Source: Pseudomonas sp. RIT288 (lineage in GTDB: Bacteria; Pseudomonadota; Gammaproteobacteria; Pseudomonadales; Pseudomonadaceae). Taken from it: a DNA stretch of 64,000 bases. The notes beneath the pieces are model-generated. The model was not told the DNA's origin, searched no databases, and saw nothing but the letters and a program-made list of their open reading frames with translations. The DNA lies in NCBI RefSeq assembly GCF_000631985.1, contig NZ_JFYN01000041.1:1-64000 (forward strand). Direction: 5' to 3'. Position numbers and translations under genes: made by a program. Each line of letters opens with the position of its first letter. The first letter of the stretch is position 1. Of this stretch, positions 15,619-24,947 are shown in pieces.

Positions 15619-18600
15619 ATGTCGAAATTTTTTATCGACCGTCCGATTTTCGCCTGGGTAATTGCCCTGGTGATCATGTTGGTCGGGGCACTATCGATCC
15701 TCAAATTGCCGATCAACCAGTACCCGAGCATTGCACCGCCAGCCATCGCGATCTCCGTGACCTACCCGGGCGCTTCGGCGCAAACCGTGCAGGACACCGT
15801 GGTCCAGGTGATCGAGCAGCAACTCAACGGTATCGACAACCTGCGTTATGTGTCCTCGGAAAGTAACTCTGACGGCAGCATGACCATCACCGCGACCTTC
15901 GAGCAAGGCACCAACTCCGACACCGCGCAGGTTCAGGTTCAGAACAAGCTGAACCTGGCCACCCCGCTGCTGCCGCAGGAAGTGCAGCAACAGGGTATCC
16001 GCGTCACCAAGGCAGTGAAGAACTTCCTGCTGGTGATCGGCGTGGTGTCGCGTGACGGCAGCATGACCAAGGACGACCTGTCCAACTACATCGTGTCGAA
16101 CATGCAGGACCCGATCTCGCGGACCGCCGGTGTCGGTGACTTCCAGGTCTTCGGTGCCCAGTACGCGATGCGCATCTGGCTCGATCCGGCCAAGCTGAAC
16201 AAGTACAACCTGACGCCGGCTGATGTCAGCGCCGCGATCTCGGCGCAGAACGTCCAGGTGTCTTCCGGTCAGCTCGGCGGCTTGCCGGCGCTGCCAGGTC
16301 AGCAACTGAACGCCACGATCATCGGCAAGACCCGTCTGCAGACTGCCGAGCAGTTCAAGGCGATCCTGCTGAAGGTCAATCAGGACGGCTCCCAGGTTCG
16401 TGTCGGCGACGTGGCCGACGTCGGTCTGGGCGGTGAAAACTCGAGTATTTCTGCGCAGTTCAACGGCAGCCCGGCGTCCGGTCTGGCGGTAAAACTGGCC
16501 AACGGTGCCAACGCCCTCGACACAGCCAAAGCGCTGCGCAAGACGATTGACGACCTCAAGCCGTTCTTCCCGCAAGGCATGGAAGTGGTGTTCCCGTATG
16601 ACACCACTCCGGTCGTGACCGAGTCGATCAAGGGTGTGGTTGAAACCCTGGTCGAAGCGATCGCGCTGGTGTTCCTGGTGATGTTCCTGTTCCTGCAGAA
16701 CTTCCGCGCGACGGTCATCACCACGATGACCGTGCCGGTGGTATTGCTCGGTACGTTCGGCATCCTCGCCGCCGCCGGTTTCAGCATCAACACCCTGACC
16801 ATGTTCGGTATGGTGCTGGCCATCGGCTTGCTGGTGGACGACGCCATCGTCGTGGTGGAAAACGTCGAGCGGGTGATGGCCGAAGAAGGCCTGTCACCGA
16901 AGGAAGCGACCAAGAAGTCCATGGGCCAGATCCAGGGTGCCCTGGTCGGTATCGCCCTGGTGCTGTCGGCGGTACTGCTGCCGATGGCGTTCTTCAGCGG
17001 TTCCACCGGTGTGATCTACAAGCAGTTCTCGATCACCATCGTCTCGGCCATGGCCCTGTCGGTAATGGTTGCACTGATCTTCACCCCGGCGCTCTGCGCG
17101 ACCATGCTCAAGCCGATTGCCAAGGGTGACCACGGCACGCCGAAAAAAGGTTTCTTCGGCTGGTTCAACCGCAATTTCGATCGCGGTGTCAGAAGTTATG
17201 AGCGCGGTGTCGGCAACATGCTGTCGCGCAAAGCCCCGTATCTGCTGGCGTACCTGCTGATTGTCGTCGGCATGATCTGGCTGTTCACCCGCATTCCAAC
17301 CGCGTTCCTGCCGGAAGAAGACCAGGGCGTACTGTTCGCCCAGGTGCAAACCCCGGCCGGCTCCAGTGCCGAACGTACTCAAGTCGTGATCGACGAGATG
17401 CGTACCTACCTGCTGGATAAAGAAGCGGGCGCGGTGTCCTCGGTGTTTACCGTGAACGGCTTCAACTTTGCCGGTCGTGGGCAGAGCTCGGGCCTCGCGT
17501 TCATCATGCTCAAGCCATGGCACGAGCGTGATTCGGGCAACAGCGTGTTTGCCCTGGCACAGCGTGCGCAGCAACATTTCTTCAGCTTCCGCGATGCGAT
17601 GGTGTTTGCGTTCGCCCCGCCGGCGGTACTGGAGCTGGGTAACGCCACCGGTTTCGACGTGTTCCTGCAGGACCGCGCCGGCATCGGTCACGAAAAACTG
17701 ATGGAAGCCCGTAACCAGTTCCTCGGCATGGCCGCGCAGAGCAAGGTGCTCTACCAGGTGCGTCCGAACGGTCTGAACGACGAGCCGCAATACCACCTGG
17801 AAATCGACGATGAGAAAGCCCAGGCCCTGGGTCTGAGCCTCTCCGATATCAACAGCACCCTGTCGATCTCCTTCGGTAGTAGCTACGTCAATGACTTCAT
17901 CGACCGTGGTCGGGTGAAGAAGGTGTACGTGCAAGGTCAGGCCGGGGCGCGCATGAGCCCTGAAGACTTGAAGAAGTGGTACGTGCGCAACAACGCCGGA
18001 ACCATGGTGCCGTTCTCTGCTTTTGCCAAGGGCGAGTGGATCTACGGTTCGCCGAAACTGGCCCGTTACAACGGCGTCGAAGCGATGGAAGTGCTCGGTT
18101 CTCCGGCGCCGGGTTACTCCACCGGTGAAGCGATGGCCGAAGTCGAAGCGATTGCCAAGAAGCTGCCGGCCGGTGTCGGTATTTCCTGGACCGGTCTGTC
18201 CTACGAGGAACGTCTGTCGGGTTCGCAGGCGCCGGCGCTGTACGCCCTGTCGCTGCTGATGGTGTTCCTGTGTCTGGCGGCGCTGTATGAAAGCTGGTCG
18301 ATTCCGATCGCGGTCATGCTCGTGGTACCGCTGGGGATCATCGGTGCGTTGATGGCCACCAGCCTGCGCGGTCTGTCCAACGACGTGTACTTCCAGGTGG
18401 GCCTGTTGACGACCATCGGTCTTGCGGCTAAAAACGCCATTCTGATCGTCGAGTTCGCCAAAGAGCTGCATGAACAAGGGCGCAGTCTGCGCGATGCGGC
18501 GATCGAAGCGTGCCGCATGCGTCTGCGACCAATCATCATGACCTCGCTGGCGTTCGTCCTCGGTGTAGTACCGTTGGCGATCTCCACCGGTGCCGGTTCG

Positions 18601-18768
18601 GGTAGCCAGCACGCGATCGGTACTGGCGTGATTGGCGGTATGCTCACGGCCACGATCCTGGCGATCTTCTGGGTCCCACTGTTCTTCGTCACGGTTTCGT
18701 CCATAGGCCAGCGTAAAATCGCCGACCCGGACGAGACGACTGAAACTCCTAAAGAGGCTGGCCAATGA
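15619..18768 (+). CDS. emhB: RND multidrug efflux pump EmhB (MexB/TtgB type)
   Basis: At 1049 residues it is full length for a hydrophobe/amphiphile RND pump. The start MSKFFIDRPIFAWVIALV, the proton-relay pair Asp407-Asp408 in LLVDDAIVVVENVERVM, and the late GLAAKNAILIVEFAKELHE are intact. Two large periplasmic loops would bind hydrophobic substrates such as antibiotics, aromatic hydrocarbons and solvents and pass them to EmhA and EmhC. The stop overlaps the emhC start (ATGA). All key residues inspected are present, so the pump should be functional. Confidence 0.95.
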   Translation: MSKFFIDRPIFAWVIALVIMLVGALSILKLPINQYPSIAPPAIAISVTYPGASAQTVQDTVVQVIEQQLNGIDNLRYVSSESNSDGSMTITATFEQGTNSDTAQVQVQNKLNLATPLLPQEVQQQGIRVTKAVKNFLLVIGVVSRDGSMTKDDLSNYIVSNMQDPISRTAGVGDFQVFGAQYAMRIWLDPAKLNKYNLTPADVSAAISAQNVQVSSGQLGGLPALPGQQLNATIIGKTRLQTAEQFKAILLKVNQDGSQVRVGDVADVGLGGENSSISAQFNGSPASGLAVKLANGANALDTAKALRKTIDDLKPFFPQGMEVVFPYDTTPVVTESIKGVVETLVEAIALVFLVMFLFLQNFRATVITTMTVPVVLLGTFGILAAAGFSINTLTMFGMVLAIGLLVDDAIVVVENVERVMAEEGLSPKEATKKSMGQIQGALVGIALVLSAVLLPMAFFSGSTGVIYKQFSITIVSAMALSVMVALIFTPALCATMLKPIAKGDHGTPKKGFFGWFNRNFDRGVRSYERGVGNMLSRKAPYLLAYLLIVVGMIWLFTRIPTAFLPEEDQGVLFAQVQTPAGSSAERTQVVIDEMRTYLLDKEAGAVSSVFTVNGFNFAGRGQSSGLAFIMLKPWHERDSGNSVFALAQRAQQHFFSFRDAMVFAFAPPAVLELGNATGFDVFLQDRAGIGHEKLMEARNQFLGMAAQSKVLYQVRPNGLNDEPQYHLEIDDEKAQALGLSLSDINSTLSISFGSSYVNDFIDRGRVKKVYVQGQAGARMSPEDLKKWYVRNNAGTMVPFSAFAKGEWIYGSPKLARYNGVEAMEVLGSPAPGYSTGEAMAEVEAIAKKLPAGVGISWTGLSYEERLSGSQAPALYALSLLMVFLCLAALYESWSIPIAVMLVVPLGIIGALMATSLRGLSNDVYFQVGLLTTIGLAAKNAILIVEFAKELHEQGRSLRDAAIEACRMRLRPIIMTSLAFVLGVVPLAISTGAGSGSQHAIGTGVIGGMLTATILAIFWVPLFFVTVSSIGQRKIADPDETTETPKEAGQ

Positions 18769-20225
18769 GCAAGTCGCTACTCTCCATCGCAGTCGCCGCC
18801 TTCGTGCTGAGCGGTTGCTCGCTGATCCCCGATTATCAGCAGCCTGAAGCACCGGTCGCGGGCCAGTACCCGCAGGGCCCGGCGTACTCGCCGGCCCAGG
18901 CGCCGGCGCAAGCGGCTGCCGAGCAGGGCTGGAAGCAGTTTTTCCATGACCCGGCCCTGCAACAGCTGATTCAGGTGTCGCTGGAAAACAACCGCGACCT
19001 GCGTGTCGCGGCGCTGAACATCGACGCTTATGCGGCTCAATACCGCATCCAGCGTGCCGACCTGTTCCCGGCGGTTTCGGCCAATGCCAGCGGCAGCCGC
19101 CAGCGGGTTCCGGCCCGTGCGTCGCAGACCGGTGAAGCAAACATCAGCAGCTCCTACACCGCGACCGTCGGCATCAGCGCCTACGAACTCGACCTGTTCG
19201 GTCGAGTGCGCAGCCTGAGCGAACAAGCGCTGCAACAGTACTTCGCCACTGAAGAAGCGCGCCGCAGCACCCAGATCAGTCTGGTGGCCAGTGTGGCCAA
19301 CGCCTACATGACCTGGCAGGCCGACAAGGAACTGCTCAAGCTGACGCAAGACACCCTCGGTGCCTTTGAAGAAAGCTACAAGCTGACCAGCCGCAGCAAC
19401 GAAGTCGGTGTGGCCTCGGCGCTGGACCTGGCGCAGTCGCGCACCTCGGTGGAAAACGCCCGGGCGCAACTGGCCAAGTACACCCGTCAGGTGGCTCAGG
19501 ACGAAAACAGCCTGACGCTGCTGCTCGGCACCGGCATCCCGGCCAATCTGCAAACGGCCAAACCGCTGTCGGATGACCTGCTCAGCGATGTACCGGCCGG
19601 TCTGCCTTCGGACCTGCTGCAGCGTCGTCCGGACATCCTGCAAGCCGAGTACAACCTGAAAGCGGCCAATGCCAACATCGGTGCCGCCCGTGCAGCGTTC
19701 TTCCCGAGCATCAGCCTGACCGCCAACGCGGGCAGCCTGAGCCCGGACCTGTCCGGTCTGTTCAAGGGTGGTTCGGGTACCTGGCTGTTCCAGCCGCAGA
19801 TCAACCTGCCGATCTTCAACGCCGGCAGCCTGCGCGCCAGCCTCGACTACGCCAAGATCCAGAAGGACATTGGCGTGGCGAACTACGAGAAGTCGATTCA
19901 AACCGCCTTCCAGGAAGTCGCCGACGGCCTGGCCGCCCGCCAGACCTACACCGAGCAGTTGCAAGCGCAGCGTGACTTCGTCGCGGCCAACCAGGATTAC
20001 TACCGCCTGGCCGAGCGTCGTTACCGCATCGGTGTCGACAGCAACCTGACCTTCCTCGACGCCCAGCGTCAGTTGTTCAGCGCGCAACAGGCACTGATCA
20101 CCGACCGCCTCGCGCAGCTGACCAGTGCGGTCAACCTGTACAAGGCCCTGGGTGGTGGCTGGAATGCGCAAACCGCGCAGAACGAACCGCTGAAAGAAGA
20201 AGCACCGAAGATGAAGCTGTTCTGA
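18765..20225 (+). CDS. emhC: Outer-membrane efflux channel EmhC (OprM/TtgC type)
   Basis: The 486-residue protein has a lipoprotein signal ending VLSGC (Cys18) and two repeats of the outer-membrane factor fold; the second half shows LPSDLLQRRPDILQAEYNLK and the late FLDAQRQLFSAQQALI typical of OprM. It forms the trimeric exit duct of the EmhABC tripartite pump. It overlaps emhB by 4 bp, and a hairpin plus T run ends the operon just downstream. Confidence 0.94.
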   Translation: MSKSLLSIAVAAFVLSGCSLIPDYQQPEAPVAGQYPQGPAYSPAQAPAQAAAEQGWKQFFHDPALQQLIQVSLENNRDLRVAALNIDAYAAQYRIQRADLFPAVSANASGSRQRVPARASQTGEANISSSYTATVGISAYELDLFGRVRSLSEQALQQYFATEEARRSTQISLVASVANAYMTWQADKELLKLTQDTLGAFEESYKLTSRSNEVGVASALDLAQSRTSVENARAQLAKYTRQVAQDENSLTLLLGTGIPANLQTAKPLSDDLLSDVPAGLPSDLLQRRPDILQAEYNLKAANANIGAARAAFFPSISLTANAGSLSPDLSGLFKGGSGTWLFQPQINLPIFNAGSLRASLDYAKIQKDIGVANYEKSIQTAFQEVADGLAARQTYTEQLQAQRDFVAANQDYYRLAERRYRIGVDSNLTFLDAQRQLFSAQQALITDRLAQLTSAVNLYKALGGGWNAQTAQNEPLKEEAPKMKLF

Positions 20226-20244
20226 TCATCCGGTGAACACAAGG

Positions 20245-20269
20245 AGCCCGCCAGTAGGCGGGCTTTTTG
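20245..20269 (+). terminator. Rho-independent terminator after emhABC
   Basis: AGCCCGCC and GGCGGGCT pair around a short loop, followed by TTTTTG, 19 bp after the emhC stop. Confidence 0.88.
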
Positions 20270-20282
20270 TTGCCTGGAAATC

Positions 20283-20359
20283 AAAAGATCGCAGCCTTCG
20301 GCAGCGCCTACAGGTGAACGCATGCCAAATGTAGGAGCTGCCGAAGGCTGCGATCTTTT
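20283..20359. repeat. REP doublet (REPIN), GATCGCAG family
   Basis: Inverted pair of units just after the emh terminator. Together with the terminator it fills the first part of the 364-bp gap between emhC and the porin gene. Confidence 0.9.
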
Positions 20360-20589
20360 GCTGTTCGATAATCGCCCAAAACCTGCTTTCCCCGATTGAA
20401 TCCCGCCCACCGCGCCCCGCACCATTCGCTCCACAAAACCAATAACAACAGGTTCGACACCATGCTCCCGCGCCCTGTCCCGTCCGGCTGATCGCCGCCG
20501 CTTCATCCCTGATTCTGCAAGCTCGTGCCTGCCCCGAAAGTGGCGGCAACGGATCTGTTCGACCTAAAAAAATAACAAGAGACCCTGCG
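20360..20589. other. Non-coding leader region of the OprD-type porin gene
   Basis: The remainder of the gap before the porin gene. No credible gene, tRNA or strong operator was seen, and no clear sigma-70 promoter stands out; AACAAGAGACC just before 20590 is the probable ribosome-binding region. Confidence 0.5.
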
Positions 20590-21849
20590 ATGACTCATCC
20601 AACTGCGCCGTACGCCCTCCCCGGCCTGATCGCCTTGGCCCTGACCGGCGTCGCCCTCCCCGCCGCAGCCGAAGAAGCCGGTTTTGTCGAAGGCGCCAGC
20701 GCCAACCTGAACCTTCGCAACTTCTACATCAACCGTAACTTCACCAACCCGACCAAGGCCCAGGGCAAGGCTGAAGAGTGGACGCAGAGCTTCATTCTCG
20801 ACGCCAAATCCGGCTTCACCCAGGGCACCGTCGGCTTCGGCATGGACGTGCTCGGCCTGTACTCAGTGAAGCTTGATGGCGGTAAAGGCACCGGTGGCAC
20901 GCAATTGCTGCCGCTGGATCACGACGGGCGGCCGGCGGACAACTTCGGCCGTACCAACGTGGCGTTCAAGGCCAAACTGTCGCAGACCGAAATCAAGGTT
21001 GGCGAATGGATGCCGGTGCTACCGATCCTGCGTTCGGACGACGGCCGTTCGCTGCCGCAAACCTTCCGTGGCGGCCAGATCACCTCAAAGGAAATCAACG
21101 GTCTGACCCTTTACGGCGGGCAGTTCCGCGCCAACAGCCCGCGCGACGACAGCAGCATGAGCGACATGTCGATGTTCGGCAAAGCGGCGTTCACCTCCGA
21201 TCGCTTCAACTTTCAGGGCGGTGAATACCAGTTCAACGAAAAACGCACACAGATCGGCCTGTGGAACGCCGAACTCAAGGACATCTACAGCCAGCAATAC
21301 GTCAACCTGATTCACAGCCAGCCACTCGGTGCCTGGACGCTGGGCGCCAACCTCGGTTTCTTCTACGGCAAGGACGACGGCAGCGCCCGCGCCGGCGAAC
21401 TCGACAACAAGACCTGGTCGGGAATGTTCTCGGCCCGCTACGGCGGCAACACCTTCTACGTCGGTCTGCAAAAGCTCACTGGCGACAGCGCCTGGATGCG
21501 CGTCAATGGCACCAGCGGCGGCACCCTGGCCAACGACAGTTACAACGCAAGCTACGACAACGCTCAGGAACGTTCCTGGCAGGTGCGCCACGACTACAAC
21601 TTCGCCGCCCTGGGCATCCCCGGCCTGACCCTGATGAACCGCTACATCAGCGGCGACAACGTACACACCGGAACGATCACCGACGGCAAGGAATGGGGCC
21701 GCGAATCGGAATTGGGCTACACCGTGCAGAGCGGCACCCTGCGCGACCTGAATGTGCGCTGGCGCAACTCGACCATACGCCGCGACTTCAGCAACAACGA
21801 GTTCGACGAGAACCGTCTGATCATCAGCTATCCGATCAGCCTGCTCTGA
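20590..21849 (+). CDS. OprD-family outer-membrane porin
   Basis: The 419-residue protein has a signal peptide ending LPAAAEEAGFVEGAS and the OprD-family pattern: NLRNFYINRNFTNP near the start, EWTQSFILDAKSGFTQGTVG, a PVLPILRSDDGRSLPQTFRG constriction-loop region and an 18-strand beta pattern ending in YPISLL. OprD-type porins take up small substrates such as amino acids, aromatic acids or sugars; the substrate here is not readable. It is a single gene between non-coding stretches. OprE/OpdX-like names are possible, so no symbol is given. Confidence 0.9.
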   Translation: MTHPTAPYALPGLIALALTGVALPAAAEEAGFVEGASANLNLRNFYINRNFTNPTKAQGKAEEWTQSFILDAKSGFTQGTVGFGMDVLGLYSVKLDGGKGTGGTQLLPLDHDGRPADNFGRTNVAFKAKLSQTEIKVGEWMPVLPILRSDDGRSLPQTFRGGQITSKEINGLTLYGGQFRANSPRDDSSMSDMSMFGKAAFTSDRFNFQGGEYQFNEKRTQIGLWNAELKDIYSQQYVNLIHSQPLGAWTLGANLGFFYGKDDGSARAGELDNKTWSGMFSARYGGNTFYVGLQKLTGDSAWMRVNGTSGGTLANDSYNASYDNAQERSWQVRHDYNFAALGIPGLTLMNRYISGDNVHTGTITDGKEWGRESELGYTVQSGTLRDLNVRWRNSTIRRDFSNNEFDENRLIISYPISLL

Positions 21850-22037
21850 ACCCGCACGCCGGCGCTGCATGAGTGACGCCGGCATCAACCACTGGTCAGC
21901 CCGGACTGGCGATTTGTCGAGTCACAGATACAGTCATCAGAGCGTGTAAATTCTCCAGCCTGCTGTAGGAGCCCTTAGTTTTCTTCCGTTATCTCCGGAT
22001 GCTGTACGCGAAGCTGCCTTGGCCACGGAGGTCAGGT

Positions 22038-23228
22038 ATGAGCAAGCGAATAGTTATCGTCGGTGGCGGTGTAGGTGGAACCATGCTGGCCAATCAACTG
22101 GTCGGCAAGCTGTATCCCGAAGTTCTACGCGGCGACGTCTCGATTACATTGCTGTCCAGTTCCCCCGATCATTACTACAAACCTGCGTTCATGTATGTGG
22201 CGTTCAATCAGTTCTTCGAAGAGGAACTCAAACGTCCGGAGCGCTCATTGTTGCGCCCGGAAATCAGTTTCCACGTTGAAGAAGTCACCCGTTTCGACTT
22301 TTCCGGGCAGCAATTGAGCACCCGAACCGGCAAGCGCTTCGACTATGATTTTCTGGTGATCGCCACCGGCTGCGTGCCGGCGCCGGAACGAATCGCGGGT
22401 CTGCAAGAAGCCGGCGACCACTTCTATCAATACCTTCCTGCCCGGCAGCTGGCGCAACGCCTGAACACCATCGAAAAAGGCCGGATTTTCATTACCGTGT
22501 CCTTCCCGCAGACACCGAACGTCCCGCACCAATGCGGAATCGCGCCCGTGGAAACGACATTGATGCTGGATGATTTGTTGCGTCGCCGGGGCGTTCGCGA
22601 GCAAGTGGAAATCATCTACACCTACCCGACAGTTGCCCAGCTATTGCGCAATTGTCTGTTCTTGCAGCGCCCCACGGGTGAAATCCTGCCGAGCATTTTT
22701 GCCCGGAAAAACATTCATTTTCAGCGCGGCTTCACCCTGAGCCATGTGGATCCCGATGCAAAACTCGCCTACTCAGCCGAGGGCGATGCGCAACCCTTCG
22801 ACATCCTGATGGCTACTCCGCCAATCCAGGCCGTCGAGGTGGTGCGTGAGTGCGGCATCTCGCAAGCCGCCAATGATGAAGGATGGCTGCCGACCAATCA
22901 CGAAACGCTGCAGGTCTACGGTCTGGAGAATGTCTACGTGATCGGCGACACCGTCGATCTGCCGGTCAGCAAGGCAGGCGGCGCCTGTCATAACCAGGCG
23001 CCGGTGATCGCCAACAACATCACGGCCCAGATCCGACTTGGCGCACCCAACTCGGTATACGACGGTCGGGTTCAGGCGGTAGCACAAATGGGCCTGAATG
23101 CCGGGATGCCACTCTGGTACGACTACGCCCACGATGTATTGCCGACACCCCCGACCAAATTGGGCGGTCTGCTCAGAAACGGTTTCAATCGCGGTCTTTA
23201 CTGGGCGGTGGCCCGGGGAATGCTTTGA
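22038..23228 (+). CDS. Sulfide:quinone reductase-like FAD flavoprotein
   Basis: The 396-residue protein begins with an FAD Rossmann motif (RIVIVGGGVGGTMLANQL) and has a second conserved FAD site, NVYVIGDTVDLPVSKAGG. Three cysteines sit where sulfide:quinone reductases have them: Cys112 (ATGCVP), Cys166 (PHQCG) and Cys317 (GGACHNQAP). The ATG at 22038 has GGAGGTCAGGT just upstream. It would oxidise sulfide to polysulfide at the membrane and feed electrons to quinone; a related flavoprotein activity is possible. A DUF1641 gene follows after 26 bp. Confidence 0.82.
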   Translation: MSKRIVIVGGGVGGTMLANQLVGKLYPEVLRGDVSITLLSSSPDHYYKPAFMYVAFNQFFEEELKRPERSLLRPEISFHVEEVTRFDFSGQQLSTRTGKRFDYDFLVIATGCVPAPERIAGLQEAGDHFYQYLPARQLAQRLNTIEKGRIFITVSFPQTPNVPHQCGIAPVETTLMLDDLLRRRGVREQVEIIYTYPTVAQLLRNCLFLQRPTGEILPSIFARKNIHFQRGFTLSHVDPDAKLAYSAEGDAQPFDILMATPPIQAVEVVRECGISQAANDEGWLPTNHETLQVYGLENVYVIGDTVDLPVSKAGGACHNQAPVIANNITAQIRLGAPNSVYDGRVQAVAQMGLNAGMPLWYDYAHDVLPTPPTKLGGLLRNGFNRGLYWAVARGML

Positions 23229-23254
23229 CTCTGCACAGGGAGGAGTGATTGCTC

Positions 23255-23611
23255 ATGAACATGCCCGAGGAAATGTCAGCCACGCCCGGGTTCACTGCCC
23301 TGATGGCAAAACTGCAGCCGTTAATCGACGGCGGGCGCCTGGAGAATATTGTCGACCTGCTTTCACTGGTTTCCGATATCGCCGATCTGCTCGACGCGGC
23401 CATGGTGGAAAAACTCGCGCGATTGTTCGAGAGCAGCACTGCCGCCACCTGGGCAGTCAGTAATGCAGTGCGCGTGGCCAACGCCGAAGTATCGGCACAG
23501 TCAGCGGCGCCGGGCACTCTGGCGTTACTCAAACTGCTGAATGAAGAGGACACACGCAAAGGCGTGGCCGTTGTCCTGAAAACCCTCAACGTCATTGGAC
23601 GACAACTGTAA
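23255..23611 (+). CDS. DUF1641 family protein
   Basis: The 118-residue helical protein fits the DUF1641 pattern: LIDGGRLENIVDLLSLVSDIADLLD, a central region, and ALLKLLNEEDTRKGVAVVLK. GGAGGAG lies 9 nt before the ATG at 23255. The function is not known; family members are found beside sulfide:quinone-reductase-like flavoproteins and formate dehydrogenase genes, and the direct pairing here with the flavoprotein suggests an accessory or partner role in the same redox step. Confidence 0.75.
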   Translation: MNMPEEMSATPGFTALMAKLQPLIDGGRLENIVDLLSLVSDIADLLDAAMVEKLARLFESSTAATWAVSNAVRVANAEVSAQSAAPGTLALLKLLNEEDTRKGVAVVLKTLNVIGRQL

Positions 23612-23632
23612 TCCGCCAGAGAGGACCTCCTC

Positions 23633-24451
23633 ATGCGCGCCAAACTCGAAACGGCAGGGAACGCCTGCACCCACTGGGACGCCAAGGCGTACCAGCAGTT
23701 TTCCCGTCTCAGGCAACGCCCGGTCAACGAATTGCTCGACAGTGTCGATCTGCACGACCCCAAACGCATTTATGACCTGGGCTGCGGCACCGGCATTGCC
23801 ACGCAGGTGCTGGCCCAGCGCTGGCCGCGTGCGCAGCTGCTGGGCGTCGACAGCTCGCGGCAGATGCTTGATCAGGCCCGGCGCCTGCCGATCAACGCCC
23901 AATGGCAAGAGTGCGACCTGCTCGACTGGCAACCCAGGCAACCCGCCGACCTGCTGCTCGCGGCGGCGGTGCTGCATTTCATTGGCGATCATAAACACCT
24001 GCTGCCGCGCCTGCTGAGTCATCTGAACCCCGGCGGCTGTCTGGCGGTGCACATGCCGGACTGGCGCGATGCCTTGTGGTATCGACTGATGCTCGACACG
24101 CTCGACCATGCCGGAACGGGACACACCCCCATCGGCACACCAGAACTGCGCCAGCGCATGGCCGCGCGGCCGTTGTTGGCACTGGAGGATTACTACCGCT
24201 TGCTGGAGCCGCTGACCACGTCGCTGGATATCTGGGAAACCGAGCAACTGCAGGTGGTTGACGGCAAGTCGCCGGTGTACGACTGGGTGAAGGTCTCGGC
24301 GCTGCGGCCGGTGATGCAGGCGCTGACGTCTCAGGAACAGGCGCGGTTTATCTATCACTTCCTGACGCGGGTGCATAAGCATTACCCGCCGGAGGAAAAC
24401 GGGCAGACACTGTTTCCGTTCAAGCGGATTTTCATTGTCGCCAGAGTTTGA
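23633..24451 (+). CDS. SAM-dependent methyltransferase similar to trans-aconitate methyltransferase
   Basis: The 272-residue protein is a class I methyltransferase. Motif I is YDLGCGTGIATQVLAQRWP (about 47-65), followed by LLGVDSSRQMLDQAR and a later LAAAVLHFIGDH. The C-terminal half (PVYDWVKVSALRPVMQ, PFKRIFIVA) resembles Tam. It starts 21 bp after the DUF1641 gene with GAGAGGACC upstream and may share its transcript. The methyl acceptor is not established. A REP doublet follows. Confidence 0.78.
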   Translation: MRAKLETAGNACTHWDAKAYQQFSRLRQRPVNELLDSVDLHDPKRIYDLGCGTGIATQVLAQRWPRAQLLGVDSSRQMLDQARRLPINAQWQECDLLDWQPRQPADLLLAAAVLHFIGDHKHLLPRLLSHLNPGGCLAVHMPDWRDALWYRLMLDTLDHAGTGHTPIGTPELRQRMAARPLLALEDYYRLLEPLTTSLDIWETEQLQVVDGKSPVYDWVKVSALRPVMQALTSQEQARFIYHFLTRVHKHYPPEENGQTLFPFKRIFIVARV

Positions 24452-24456
24452 AGATC

Positions 24457-24533
24457 AAAAGATCGCAGCCTGCGGCAGCTCCTACAGGAAAACGCATTCC
24501 AAATGTAGGAACTGCCGCAGGCTGCGATCTTTT
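24457..24533. repeat. REP doublet (REPIN), GATCGCAG family
   Basis: Inverted pair of units that fills the gap between the convergent methyltransferase and pcaC genes, 5 and 11 bp from their stop codons. Confidence 0.9.
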
Positions 24534-24544
24534 GATTCCGATGC

Positions 24545-24937
24545 TTACTCCCGGGATTCAACCCCAAGCTCATCCCACACCGACTCCGCCAGATGAAACG
24601 TCGCATTCGCCGCCGGGATCCCGCAATAAATCGCGCTCTGCATGATCACTTCCTTGATCTCGCTCCGGCTCACACCGTTGTTGGCCGCCGCACGCAAATG
24701 CAGTTTCAGCTCGGCCTCGCGGTTCATCCCGATCAGCATGGCGATGGTGATCAGGCTGCGGGTATGCCGTGGCAGGCCCGGGCGGGTCCAGATGTCGCCC
24801 CAGGCGTGACGAGTGATCATCTCCTGGAATTCCGAGTTGAACTCGGTCAGCGCATTCAGGCTGCGGTCGACGTGAGCATCGCCCAATACCGCACGGCGTA
24901 CTTGCAGGCCTTCGTCGTAACGTTGTTTCTCGTCCAC
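24545..24937 (-). CDS. pcaC: 4-Carboxymuconolactone decarboxylase PcaC
   Basis: The 130-residue cytoplasmic enzyme decarboxylates 4-carboxymuconolactone to 3-oxoadipate enol-lactone. It is a full-length CMD-family protein: EKQRYDEGLQVRRAVLGDAH, RSLITIAMLIGMNREAELKL, HLRAAANNGVSRSEIKEV and the late CGIPAANATFHLAE. Translation begins with GTG at 24937, preceded by AGGGGAAG. It lies 10 bp after pcaD and is the last gene of the pca block. Confidence 0.95.
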   Translation of the reverse strand: MDEKQRYDEGLQVRRAVLGDAHVDRSLNALTEFNSEFQEMITRHAWGDIWTRPGLPRHTRSLITIAMLIGMNREAELKLHLRAAANNGVSRSEIKEVIMQSAIYCGIPAANATFHLAESVWDELGVESRE

Positions 24938-24947
24938 AAACTTCCCC

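Noticed and set aside
16894..19140. A 748-codon minus-strand frame opposite emhB and emhC
   Set aside because: Shadow of two well-recognised efflux genes; its His/Arg/Gln-rich translation resembles no protein.
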